41,218 nucleotides of DNA, from NCBI GenBank assembly GCA_018065895.1, contig JAGHSK010000048.1, positions 1 through 41,218 of the forward strand. The letters run 5' to 3'. Shown here one piece after another: positions 8,268 through 18,230 of the stretch (the first letter of the stretch is position 1; each line of letters starts with the position of its first letter). The notes below the pieces were generated by a model. It saw nothing but the letters and a program-made list of their open reading frames with translations. It made no database searches and was not told the origin of the DNA. Both the position numbers and the translations under genes were made by a program. The DNA comes from Candidatus Cacconaster equi. GTDB lineage: Bacteria > Bacteroidota > Bacteroidia > Bacteroidales > UBA932.

Positions 8268-8353
8268 TGCCCAGGACAAGACTCGAACTTGCACGCCCTA
8301 TAGCGGGCACTAGCCCCTCAAGCTAGCGTGTCTACCAATTTCACCACCTGGGC
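8268..8353 (-). tRNA. tRNA-Leu (anticodon GAG)
   Basis: This is a class II tRNA with a long variable arm. The acceptor GCCCAGG pairs with CCTGGGC. The anticodon stem is CTAGC/GCTAG with loop TTGAGGG, giving anticodon GAG. The variable stem TGCCCGC/GGGCG and the T-arm with TTCGAGT complete it. The 3' CCA is not encoded, unlike the tRNA-Arg in this window. It reads CUC and CUU. Confidence 0.93.
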
Positions 8354-8363
8354 GATGGGACTG

Positions 8364-8371
8364 CAAATATA
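8364..8371 (-). promoter_or_regulatory. -7 promoter element for tRNA-Leu
   Basis: TATATTTG on the minus strand is a perfect TAnnTTTG. It ends 10 bases before the tRNA 5' end, the expected distance for a short precursor. It lies in the gap downstream of xerD. Confidence 0.65.
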
Positions 8372-8389
8372 CAACAATTTTTTAAAATA

Positions 8390-9286
8390 CTATCTTTTGG
8401 GGTGAAATTTTAAAATATTTTTTTGCCATTTCTCCGAGTCTATATGTGTGTATATTTCGGTTGTAAGAATGCTTTCGTGTCCGAGCATCTGTTGCACAAC
8501 GCGCAGGTCAGCTCCATTCTCAACCAGGTGCGTTGCGAAGCTGTGTCGGAATGTGTGGGGAGAGATTTCTTTTGTTATGCCGGCGGCAGCGGCATATTTC
8601 CTGACAATGTTGAAGACCGCAACTCTTGACATGCTGCCTCCGCGGCTGTTCAGAAAAAGAATATCTTCGGATTTTCGCTCGATTTTGTGGAAAGGCCTTC
8701 CTGCAAGGTACAACTCCATAGCTTTGAGAGCAGGCTCTCCGACGGGGACCAGCCTTTGTTTGCTTCCTTTTCCGAACACCTTCAGGAAGCCCTCTTTCAG
8801 GAATATGTCAGATATCTTGAGGTTGCACAATTCGCTTACGCGCAGTCCGCACGAATAGAGAATTTCCAGGATGCATCTGTCGCGATGTCCCTCTTTCTGC
8901 GAAAGGTCCACGGCATTGAGAATTGCAAGGACCTCATCGACCGAGAGCACGGTAGGGAGATATGGCTGAATTCTGGGAGTGTCGATCTTGTCGCAGGGAT
9001 TGTTCTGGAATTTCCCCTCCGCCTCCAGGTATTTGTAAAGCGATTTGATGGAACTGGTAATTCTGGCCTGCGTGCGTTTCGAAATTCTGTCGCCTGAGGC
9101 GAGATTTATGATGAACCCCGAAATGTCTTCCGGAGAGGCGTCGGCAGGAGCAGTCCTCCTGTTCTTGAGGTAATCCAGGAATTTTTCCACGTCCGAGCAG
9201 TAGCTGCTGACGGTGTTGGCGGAAAGACCCCGCTCAAGCTTCAGGTAGCTTTTGAACTCCTGGAATGTTTCTTCGTAAACGTTCAT
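8390..9286 (-). CDS. xerD: Tyrosine recombinase XerD
   Basis: The product has 298 residues, the normal length. An N-terminal SAM-like core-binding domain (about 1-90) precedes the catalytic domain with R149 ('CGLRVSEL'), the K174 region, H244 and R247 ('HTFRHSFATHL'), H270 ('MLGHESI') and nucleophile Y279 ('TEIYTHI'). It resolves chromosome dimers at dif together with a partner recombinase and FtsK. It is encoded beside DNA-repair and division genes, with no integrase-type attachment features or cargo around it, so a housekeeping Xer is more likely than a phage integrase. Its start overlaps the end of nth by 53 bases, implying co-transcription. XerC versus XerD cannot be settled without an alignment. 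Confidence 0.9.
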   Translation of the reverse strand: MNVYEETFQEFKSYLKLERGLSANTVSSYCSDVEKFLDYLKNRRTAPADASPEDISGFIINLASGDRISKRTQARITSSIKSLYKYLEAEGKFQNNPCDKIDTPRIQPYLPTVLSVDEVLAILNAVDLSQKEGHRDRCILEILYSCGLRVSELCNLKISDIFLKEGFLKVFGKGSKQRLVPVGEPALKAMELYLAGRPFHKIERKSEDILFLNSRGGSMSRVAVFNIVRKYAAAAGITKEISPHTFRHSFATHLVENGADLRVVQQMLGHESILTTEIYTHIDSEKWQKNILKFHPKR

Positions 9287-9899
9287 GATATGCGCAGGAT
9301 TCGCTTATGCCGCACGTTTCGCATTTCGGTTTTCTGGCTGTGCAGACATATCGGCCGTGCAGAATGAGCCAGTGATGCGCTATCGGGCGTATGGATTTGT
9401 CAATGTGCTTTTCAAGGTCAAGCTCGACTGCAAGGGGCGTTTTCCCTTTTGAAAGGCCAAGCCTGCGGGCAACACGGAAAACGTGGGTGTCAACGGCAAT
9501 GACAGGTTCGTTGTTGACGATTGAGGCTACCACGTTGGCGGTTTTGCGTCCGACTCCGGGCAGTTTGACGAGAAGTTCGGAACTGTGGGGAATCTGTCCG
9601 TTGAAATCCGATAAGACCATCCGTGCCATCTCGCTCAAATGGCGCGCCTTGCTGTTTGGATATGATATCGAGTGGATGAAGGAGAGAATTTCCTCCGGAG
9701 CTGCGGCTGCAAGGTCTTCTATTGAAGGATATTTTTCAAACAGAGCCGGAGTGACCATATTCACCCGCTTGTCCGTGCATTGGGCCGAGAGCATTACGGC
9801 CACGATGAGCTGATATGGCGAATTGAAGTTCAGCTCGCTCTGAGCAACCGGCATGTTCTCCTTGAACCAGGAAATTATCTTATCGTAGCGCTTGCTCAT
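9234..9899 (-). CDS. nth: Endonuclease III (base-excision DNA glycosylase/AP lyase)
   Basis: The product has 221 residues. The helix-hairpin-helix 'LPGVGRKTANVV' carries catalytic K119, and D137 follows in 'AVDTHVFRVARRLGL'. The [4Fe-4S] cluster loop has Cys 186, 193, 196 and 202 (C-x6-C-x2-C-x5-C). It removes oxidised pyrimidines and cleaves at abasic sites. Its ATG overlaps the ftsE stop (ATGA) and its 3' end overlaps xerD by 53 bases, so ftsE-nth-xerD read as one unit. Confidence 0.97.
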   Translation of the reverse strand: MSKRYDKIISWFKENMPVAQSELNFNSPYQLIVAVMLSAQCTDKRVNMVTPALFEKYPSIEDLAAAAPEEILSFIHSISYPNSKARHLSEMARMVLSDFNGQIPHSSELLVKLPGVGRKTANVVASIVNNEPVIAVDTHVFRVARRLGLSKGKTPLAVELDLEKHIDKSIRPIAHHWLILHGRYVCTARKPKCETCGISESCAYHERLRRNIPGVQKLPEA

Positions 9900-10576
9900 C
9901 GCATTTCGCTGCAGGTTCCGTCGGATACGGTAAGGATTCTGGCCGGATAATCCTTTACGAGAGCCATGTTATGGGTGACCATCAGAATTGCTGTGCCCGT
10001 TCTGTTGATGTCGAAGAGAAGCTTCATTATGCCGTGAGCCGTCTCTTCATCAAGATTTCCGGTGGGTTCGTCAGCGAGGAGCAACTGAGGTTCGTTGAGG
10101 AGCGCTCTGGCGATTGCCGTTCTCTGCTGTTCGCCTCCGGACAGCTGGTGAGGAAGTTTATGACCTTTCGTGGACAGGCCTACCAGTTTCAAGGCCTGAT
10201 AAATGCGCTTTTCCATTCTGGCCTTGTCCTTCCAACCGGTGGCTTTGAGAACGAACCTCAGGTTGTCCTCGATGCTTCTGTCCATAAGAAGCTGGAAATC
10301 CTGGAATATGATTCCCATGGTTCTTCTGAGGTACGGTATCTGTTTCTTCTTCAATCCTGCAAGAAGAAAGTCGCCTACTCGTCCATAGCCGCCCGAAAGC
10401 GGGTTCTCTCCCGTTATGGTACGTACTATGGTGGTTTTGCCGCATCCTACCTTGCCCGTGAGGTATACGAACTCCCCTTGATGTATCTCAAGGTTCAGAT
10501 TCTCCAATATGGTGATTTCTCCGTTAGTGATGTCCGCATCGCGAAACTCTACGACAGGTGACTTGTCTGGCTCCAT
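9896..10576 (-). CDS. ftsE: Cell-division ATP-binding protein FtsE
   Basis: The product has 226 residues from the ATG at 10576. Upstream in-frame codons run through the promoter region and are non-conserved. It is an ABC ATPase: Walker A 'GKVGCGKTT' (41-49), Q-loop 'IFQDFQLL', signature 'LSGGEQQR' (145-152), Walker B 'LLLADEPTGNLD' and the H-loop 'MVTHNMAL'. Length and sequence fit FtsE, which with the membrane protein FtsX controls peptidoglycan hydrolases at the septum. No ftsX lies next to it in this window. A LolD-type ATPase is the main alternative. Confidence 0.85.
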   Translation of the reverse strand: MEPDKSPVVEFRDADITNGEITILENLNLEIHQGEFVYLTGKVGCGKTTIVRTITGENPLSGGYGRVGDFLLAGLKKKQIPYLRRTMGIIFQDFQLLMDRSIEDNLRFVLKATGWKDKARMEKRIYQALKLVGLSTKGHKLPHQLSGGEQQRTAIARALLNEPQLLLADEPTGNLDEETAHGIMKLLFDINRTGTAILMVTHNMALVKDYPARILTVSDGTCSEMR

Positions 10577-10595
10577 TGTTGCATTCAAATTTTGA

Positions 10596-10627
10596 CAAAA
10601 ATACAATTTATTTGAGTAAATTTGCAA
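10596..10627 (-). promoter_or_regulatory. Promoter of ftsE-nth-xerD
   Basis: On the minus strand TTG (10627-10625), 21 bases, then TATTTTTG (10603-10596) matches the -33/-7 consensus. The ftsE start is 20 bases further on. It overlaps the divergent promoter of the TPR gene. Confidence 0.6.
10617..10624 (+). promoter_or_regulatory. -7 promoter element for the TPR gene
   Basis: TAAATTTG is a perfect TAnnTTTG, with a TTTG at 10591-10594 22 bases upstream. The leader to either candidate start (10636 or 10645) is very short. Confidence 0.55.
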
Positions 10628-10635
10628 TAGAATAT

Positions 10636-13600
10636 ATGAAAGCCATGAAATCCCCTGTATGCCATATTGTTTTCGCGATCCTGCTTGTTTTTGCAGTATC
10701 GCCTCTTGGCGCACAGGTCATGAACTCCCAGTTCATGGATCGTATGGAATCGGCGCGCAAACTCTATATAAACGGGTCGTATTTCGCGGCGGAGAAGGCT
10801 TTCATGAGCCTGGAACAGTCAATTGCGAAGGACGATAGTTTCAATCTTGCGGAGATAGAGGCATATGAGGTGCTTTGTGCAATTGCTCTGGACAAGGAGA
10901 ATGTATCCGGAATGGTGAAGGTGTTCTGTGACAAATATCCGAATGCTCCTCAGCAGGGAATGGTGAAATATGCCCTCGGGTCCCGTTTTTTTGATACCGG
11001 GCAGTACAAGGAGGCCCTCGAGATATTCAACACCATAAAGCCGGACCACGTTTATAAGCCGAACCGAAATGATTATGAATTCCGCAAGGCATACTGCAAT
11101 ATGTGCGTGGGTAATCTCGATCAGGCCGGGGAAGGATATGAATCCATAATGAACGGTGATTTCTCAAGATATACCGTGCCCAGCACCTATTACAGGGGGT
11201 ATGTCTTTTACAGTCAGAAGGATTTTGCCAATGCTGTTCCGCTTTTCGAAAAGGTGGAGGATGACAGTCGTTTCGAGCAGATGTCGCGGTACTATGCCGT
11301 TGAATCGAAGTTCATGTTGAAGGACTATGATTATGCCATAGAACAGGGGGAACCTCTCTTTCCTTCGCTGGAAGGCGATATGAAAATCAATATGGCCAGA
11401 ATCCTGTCAGAGGCTTATTATGAAAGAAAAGACAACAATAATGCCCAGAAGTACCTTGAGATGTACCGTAACGGCACTGATGGACTGTCACGCAAGGACA
11501 ACTATTTCGCCGCGATGCTTTCATACAACCTCGGAGATTACACCAATGCCGTAAAGTCGTTCGGAAAAGTGATGGGTGAGGATGACGAATTGTGCCAGAA
11601 TGCCCATTATTACACTGCGAACAGCCATCTGAAGGGGCGCAACAAGGTTGAGGCTATGACGGAATTCAAGGCTGCTGCCGAAATGGATTTCGACAAGGTC
11701 ATAAAGGAGGATGCGTGGTTCAACTATGCCAAGCTGTCATTTGACGTAAATTCCGACATCTCGCAGTTCGACCGGTACTTGAAGGAGTTCCCCAACAGTG
11801 GAAAGGAGGATATCATAAGCAACTATATGGCCGCATCCTTCCTGCTTGCCAACGATTACAGCTCTGCGGTGAAGGCGTTGTCCAACGTCAGGAAGCCTAC
11901 CAACGAATCCTCTTCGAACCTGCAGAAAGCGGCATTTTTCGCTGCCATGCAGATGATTGAGAACAAGGGCTACCGTTCGGCTCTCGAATATCTCCGCATC
12001 GCCGCAAAAAACGAAAGCGGTAACGCAGCCATGAACAGACTTGTGAAATTCTGGACTGCAGAATGTCTCTTCCGTTCGGAGGATTATGACGAAGCCGTAG
12101 AATTGAATGAAGCTCTCCTCAATGAAAGTGATTTCCGTCTGACTTCGGAATATCCTCTTGCCCTCTACAATCAGGGATATGCCTATTTCATGAAGGGGAA
12201 GTACGAAGAAGCCCGTGAATATTTTTTCAAGTATACGGAGAACGGAGTTTATGCGAAAAAGATGTTTGAACGCGATGCTCTGGTAAGGTTGGCTGATACG
12301 TATTTCCTGACCGGCAACTTCTCGGAGGCCGCGTACAGGTATGAGGATATCTACATGAAGGACTATCTGACCAACGACGTGTATCCTGCACTCCAGGCAT
12401 CACGTTCGTATGGACGTCTGGGAAACTCCGCAAAACGCATCTCGATACTCAAGATGGTCTGCCGGAACAACAAGGGCTCCCATTACTATCCGCAGTCTCT
12501 TTATGAGCTCGGCTGCGCGTATGCTCAATACGGACAGAACAGCGATGCTTCAGAATGTTTCTTCACCATACTCGGAATGGAGAACGACAGCACGTATTAT
12601 GCAAAATCCCTGTTGGAACTTGCTTCCATCAACGTTTCCGCGAAGAAATATGAGCGTGCCGAGGATTATTACAAGGAGATATTGGAATCTGCGCCATATT
12701 CTCCCGAGGCTCAAGCCGCATTGGGCGGATTGGAGAACGTGTGCCAGATTATGAATCGTCCGGAGGAATTCCTCTCTTATATCGACAATCTGGGAATGTC
12801 GGATCTGAAGACAGATCAGGAGAAGGAATCGATGCTGTTCAAATCTGCGGAAAGACTCTATTCGGCCAATCGCTACGGTCCTGCGGCAAATGCGTTGCAG
12901 CGCTTCCTTACGCAATATCCTTCCGGGCAGTATTCGGTGAAAGCGACATATCTTCTTGCATCCTGTCTTGAAAATACCGGAAGACTGGAGACGGCAGCCG
13001 ACACCTATCATAAGGTGATACGCGGAGGAAAAGGCGAATATGCCACATTGGCTACGGAAAGGCTTGCCTCAATCGCATACACACTCAAGGAATATGACAG
13101 GGCTGTTGAGGCCTATTCGGCGCTGATTGCTTCGGAGGGTTCTCCGGAGGTGAAGATGAGCGCAAGCCTCGGACGCATGCGCGCATATTACGGGGCGAAG
13201 AGATATGATGATGTGCTGAAGGATGCAACCTTCCTGCTGGGCTTCTCATCTTCTGAAAAAACGGTTGTCAGGGAGGCCAGATTCCTTATGGCGATGTCTT
13301 ATCTGAAGAAGGGCGACCGTGACTATGCAAAGCCTGTATTTGAGGATCTGGCTTCCGATGTTTCCGATGAATTCGGGGCGGAGAGCAAATATCTTCTTGT
13401 TCAGGATGCCTTTGACCACGGTGACTTCATGAAAGTAGAATCTCTTGTCAAGGAATTCGCGACGGCTGCTTCTGATCAGAGATATTGGTTGGCCAAGAGC
13501 TATATTGTGCTTGGCGACGCTTATTGGGAGATGGAAGACCTGCAGCAGGCACGCATCACGTATGATACGCTTCTTGAGGGATATTCTCCATCCGGGGATG

Positions 13601-13662
13601 ATGACGATGTCCTTGAGCAGGTGCGTATGAGACAGAAGAGATTGAAACCAACGAGGAGGTAG
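10636..13662 (+). CDS. Large secreted tetratricopeptide-repeat protein
   Basis: The product has 1008 residues from ATG 10636; ATG 10645 is an equally possible start and still gives a signal peptide ('SPVCHIVFAILLVFAVSPLGAQ'). The rest is a continuous array of helical TPR-like units with repeated 'A..Y..A...F' patterns, for example 'FFDTGQYKEALEIFNTI', 'YSQKDFANAVPLFEKVED', 'YNLGDYTNAVKSFGKVMG' and 'AQYGQNSDASECFFTIL'. It is exported, so it is probably a periplasmic or outer-membrane-associated scaffold. The stop lies four bases before a predicted beta-barrel gene, and the pair is followed by gyrB. A role in outer-membrane assembly or substrate handling with the barrel is inferred from position only. 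Confidence 0.85.
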   Translation: MKAMKSPVCHIVFAILLVFAVSPLGAQVMNSQFMDRMESARKLYINGSYFAAEKAFMSLEQSIAKDDSFNLAEIEAYEVLCAIALDKENVSGMVKVFCDKYPNAPQQGMVKYALGSRFFDTGQYKEALEIFNTIKPDHVYKPNRNDYEFRKAYCNMCVGNLDQAGEGYESIMNGDFSRYTVPSTYYRGYVFYSQKDFANAVPLFEKVEDDSRFEQMSRYYAVESKFMLKDYDYAIEQGEPLFPSLEGDMKINMARILSEAYYERKDNNNAQKYLEMYRNGTDGLSRKDNYFAAMLSYNLGDYTNAVKSFGKVMGEDDELCQNAHYYTANSHLKGRNKVEAMTEFKAAAEMDFDKVIKEDAWFNYAKLSFDVNSDISQFDRYLKEFPNSGKEDIISNYMAASFLLANDYSSAVKALSNVRKPTNESSSNLQKAAFFAAMQMIENKGYRSALEYLRIAAKNESGNAAMNRLVKFWTAECLFRSEDYDEAVELNEALLNESDFRLTSEYPLALYNQGYAYFMKGKYEEAREYFFKYTENGVYAKKMFERDALVRLADTYFLTGNFSEAAYRYEDIYMKDYLTNDVYPALQASRSYGRLGNSAKRISILKMVCRNNKGSHYYPQSLYELGCAYAQYGQNSDASECFFTILGMENDSTYYAKSLLELASINVSAKKYERAEDYYKEILESAPYSPEAQAALGGLENVCQIMNRPEEFLSYIDNLGMSDLKTDQEKESMLFKSAERLYSANRYGPAANALQRFLTQYPSGQYSVKATYLLASCLENTGRLETAADTYHKVIRGGKGEYATLATERLASIAYTLKEYDRAVEAYSALIASEGSPEVKMSASLGRMRAYYGAKRYDDVLKDATFLLGFSSSEKTVVREARFLMAMSYLKKGDRDYAKPVFEDLASDVSDEFGAESKYLLVQDAFDHGDFMKVESLVKEFATAASDQRYWLAKSYIVLGDAYWEMEDLQQARITYDTLLEGYSPSGDDDDVLEQVRMRQKRLKPTRR

Positions 13663-13666
13663 AAAT

Positions 13667-15289
13667 ATGAAAAGATTCGGATTCATATTGTTCCTGATAT
13701 TCTTCTCCGCTTTGAGCCTCTTCGCCCAAAACGATACGATCCACTCTGCGGTGAAGCTTCAGATCCCTGCTTCGGTGGCGGACTCGTTGCGACGTTTTGA
13801 CGTATCATTCGACTACTCGATCTTTAATCGACCGTACACTGATCTTTATGATTTCAAGCCGAGGGAATCCATCCAGCTTGAGACTGTGGGGCCGAACAGA
13901 CCACCTGTCTTCTACGCCAAGCTGGGAGCGCAATATCCCCTTATCCCTACGGCGGAACTGTATCTGCAGTCACGGCCTAAAAACGGGTTCGGGATAGGCC
14001 TTTTCGGCAGTCACAACTCCTTCTTGGGATCGGTTCCCGACGTTGCGTCTCTTGACCAGATGAGTGTCAGGCAGATGCAGAACAGTGTCGGCGGCGGCAT
14101 TACATACGATTGGGCTACCGGTGAGTTTATGTTTGATGTCAAATACGATTACAATTCATTCGATTACAAGTCATCTGACATCAATCCGAAGGGGAAGAAA
14201 AGTGACCTTGATTTCACTGTGAATTTCAATTCGGCCTTCACGGAGGACAACAGCCTCTATTATGACATCACCGGCGGATACACATACACCAAATTCGGAA
14301 ACAGCCGCGATTCACTTGTGCAGATGGCCGAGTCCTTCATACACGTCAAGGGATATGTAGGCGCTTCGTTTGAAATTCACAGAATCTACGTGGATATGAA
14401 CATTGAGTTCGCCACTTATTCCGGACTCAAGAATTATTCCTCCGGAATAGTGGAATTTTCTCCGATCTATGAGTATTCGAAGAAGTTCGTCAGTGCCAGA
14501 CTCGGTGCAAAATTCGGAAGCAGCTTCGGCTACGCGAGAGGGGAGACGGGCCTTCAGAGCGACCTTGGGGCGGAGAACAGCATATTCCCTGATGTAGATG
14601 CCCGATTTACGTTGATAGACAAGGCTTTGTGGATACATGCCGTGGCAAAGGGAGGAAATGACCTTAATCCTTTCTCGAAACTCACCAAGGATTGCTGCAT
14701 GCTGATGCCTCAATCTGAAATTCTCGCCGGCAAACGGGATGTAGATGCGAGCCTTGCCGTGGAAAGTGTGATCAAAGGCCGTTTGTCCCTCAATCTGATG
14801 GGCGGATACACGATGTATACCAAGAAACTGATCTATTGCCCTGTGATGCAGGATTCCGGTCCTAAACGAATCATGGCCGGATATCTCAATGCCCACGACA
14901 TTTCTTTCGGTGTGGAGATGTTCTGGAAGTCGAGCAATTTCACCATTGGCGGCAAGTTTGCATACAACAAGTACATCGACAGGGAGACAAAGGAACGTAT
15001 TACGCAGCTGCCTGCAGTGACAAGCAATGCGTTCGTCAGGTATAGCTTCCGCGAGCGCCTTATCGCCTCTCTTGACGTGGCTTACAGCAGCCCTGTCAGC
15101 GGTGACACGTACGGAGCTTACGAGGTGCCCGCCATCATAGACGCAAACGTCAACGTGAACTACAAGATCAGCCACAATTTTTCAGTTTTTGCCAAGTGCG
15201 GAAACATTCTGAATCAACGCAATCAGTATGTTCCTCTTTACGTCGAACCGGGGCGTAATTTCGGCGGCGGAATCTGCGTCAATTTTTAG
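13667..15289 (+). CDS. TonB-dependent-receptor-like outer-membrane beta-barrel
   Basis: The product has 540 residues. AGGAGG lies 10 bases before the ATG, one of the few strong Shine-Dalgarno sites in the window. A signal peptide (about 1-20, ending 'SLFAQ') is followed by alternating beta-strand patterns rich in aromatic residues and glycine ('YYDITGGYTYTKFGNSRDS', 'FTIGGKFAYNKYIDRET'). The final strand, 'GRNFGGGICVNF', ends in Phe, the usual outer-membrane insertion signal. The late 'NVNYKISHNFSVFAKCGNILNQRNQYV' resembles the last strands of TonB-dependent receptors. The plug domain and TonB box of a full receptor are not seen, and the length is short for one. It probably works with the TPR protein upstream. 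Confidence 0.75.
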   Translation: MKRFGFILFLIFFSALSLFAQNDTIHSAVKLQIPASVADSLRRFDVSFDYSIFNRPYTDLYDFKPRESIQLETVGPNRPPVFYAKLGAQYPLIPTAELYLQSRPKNGFGIGLFGSHNSFLGSVPDVASLDQMSVRQMQNSVGGGITYDWATGEFMFDVKYDYNSFDYKSSDINPKGKKSDLDFTVNFNSAFTEDNSLYYDITGGYTYTKFGNSRDSLVQMAESFIHVKGYVGASFEIHRIYVDMNIEFATYSGLKNYSSGIVEFSPIYEYSKKFVSARLGAKFGSSFGYARGETGLQSDLGAENSIFPDVDARFTLIDKALWIHAVAKGGNDLNPFSKLTKDCCMLMPQSEILAGKRDVDASLAVESVIKGRLSLNLMGGYTMYTKKLIYCPVMQDSGPKRIMAGYLNAHDISFGVEMFWKSSNFTIGGKFAYNKYIDRETKERITQLPAVTSNAFVRYSFRERLIASLDVAYSSPVSGDTYGAYEVPAIIDANVNVNYKISHNFSVFAKCGNILNQRNQYVPLYVEPGRNFGGGICVNF

Positions 15290-15320
15290 GTTCTTCGTAG
15301 GAAATTCCTATTTTTTTCGT

Positions 15321-15328
15321 TATCTTTG
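15321..15328 (+). promoter_or_regulatory. -7 promoter element for gyrB
   Basis: TATCTTTG is a perfect TAnnTTTG, ending 26 bases before the gyrB start. No convincing -33 was found at the right spacing. Confidence 0.55.
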
Positions 15329-15345
15329 TTTGTTTAACGAATTGA

Positions 15346-17343
<1,998 letters not shown>

Positions 17344-17352
17344 TGTGCCGTG

Positions 17353-18180
17353 CTATCGGTAACCCAGATTCTCTTTGTTGAGAATTTTCTTGAAATACCA
17401 CAAATGGAGCTGTAGGGAGTAATCCCAGAAGTACCAGGAGTGGACACCTGGAGAAAAGAGGGCAACGTATGGAACGCCCTCTTTTTTGCAATTCTCCACG
17501 AAGGTGACACTTCCCGGGAACAGGCTGTCATCGTATCCGCAGGAGACAAGCAGAAGTTTGCCGGTTCCTTTTGCGAGAGCCACGCGGTTCGCGGCAGATT
17601 CTTCATCATAACGTGTGTTTTCCGGTGTAAAAGGACCCATAACCTTTGACATCCAGTTCTCTGCAAGACTTTTGCTGTTGCGCAGCATAAGCGAACCGCT
17701 CATAGATCCTGCGGCGGCGAATTTTGAAGGGTCGTCAAAGAAGAGATTCATTGCACCGTTGCCACCCATGGAAAGACCTGTTATGAATGTTCTCTCTGGA
17801 ACGAGGTTGAAATCGGAAACCATTGCCGGATACAGTTCGCGGTGGAAAAACTCCCTGTATTGCATTCCTTGTGGATTGCTGTCATTTACATACCAGCTGT
17901 TGTAAAATCCGTCGGGGCATATGATGATGAATCCGCTCTCATCTGCGGCTTTCTGCAAATCACTCTTGTCAGCCCAGTTGCTGTAGCAACCGGACCATCC
18001 GTGAAGCAGAAACAGGGCAGGCAGCGACGCCTCCGCGTAATTTTCGGCATTCTGCTGAGGTATGAAGACCAGAACAGAATCATGGCAGTGCAGATGCTGT
18101 GAGTCGATGACGATAAGCTTCCGGGCATTTGCGGACAGAGCTACAAGTACGGCTATGACCGTGACGAGCAATTTTTTCAT
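17353..18180 (-). CDS. Secreted esterase of the S-formylglutathione-hydrolase/esterase D fold
   Basis: The product has 275 residues from ATG 18180, chosen because the signal peptide 'KKLLVTVIAVLVALSANA' starts there. The alpha/beta-hydrolase core shows the oxyanion region 'FLLHGWSGCYSNW', the nucleophile elbow 'TGLSMGGNGAM' with Ser137, an Asp in 'SCGYDDSLF' and the catalytic His in 'GVHSWYFWDYSL'. This matches the COG0627/esterase D group, which includes feruloyl and acetyl-xylan esterases as well as S-formylglutathione hydrolase. A signal peptide in a gut-type Bacteroidota makes a periplasmic carbohydrate-ester hydrolase more likely than formaldehyde detoxification. The substrate is not known. 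Confidence 0.83.
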   Translation of the reverse strand: MKKLLVTVIAVLVALSANARKLIVIDSQHLHCHDSVLVFIPQQNAENYAEASLPALFLLHGWSGCYSNWADKSDLQKAADESGFIIICPDGFYNSWYVNDSNPQGMQYREFFHRELYPAMVSDFNLVPERTFITGLSMGGNGAMNLFFDDPSKFAAAGSMSGSLMLRNSKSLAENWMSKVMGPFTPENTRYDEESAANRVALAKGTGKLLLVSCGYDDSLFPGSVTFVENCKKEGVPYVALFSPGVHSWYFWDYSLQLHLWYFKKILNKENLGYR

Positions 18181-18197
18181 TAGTTTCTTATTTTTTA

Positions 18198-18205
18198 TAA
18201 CTTTA
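18198..18205 (+). promoter_or_regulatory. Candidate -7 element for the HD-domain gene
   Basis: TAACTTTA matches TAnnTTTG except for the last base and lies 24 bases before the start at 18230. It sits within the region shared with the divergent esterase promoter. Confidence 0.4.
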
Positions 18206-18222
18206 CAATTCGTACACTGATG

Positions 18223-18230
18223 CAAAGTTA
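18223..18230 (-). promoter_or_regulatory. -7 promoter element for the esterase gene
   Basis: TAACTTTG on the minus strand is a perfect TAnnTTTG, 42 bases upstream of the esterase start. It overlaps the first base of the divergent HD-domain gene, so its -33 region would lie inside that coding sequence. Confidence 0.5.

Noticed and set aside
8390-9286. xerD next to tRNA-Leu as an integrated element with attachment site
   Set aside because: The recombinase is in an operon with ftsE and nth, no duplicated tRNA end was seen and no cargo genes are present.
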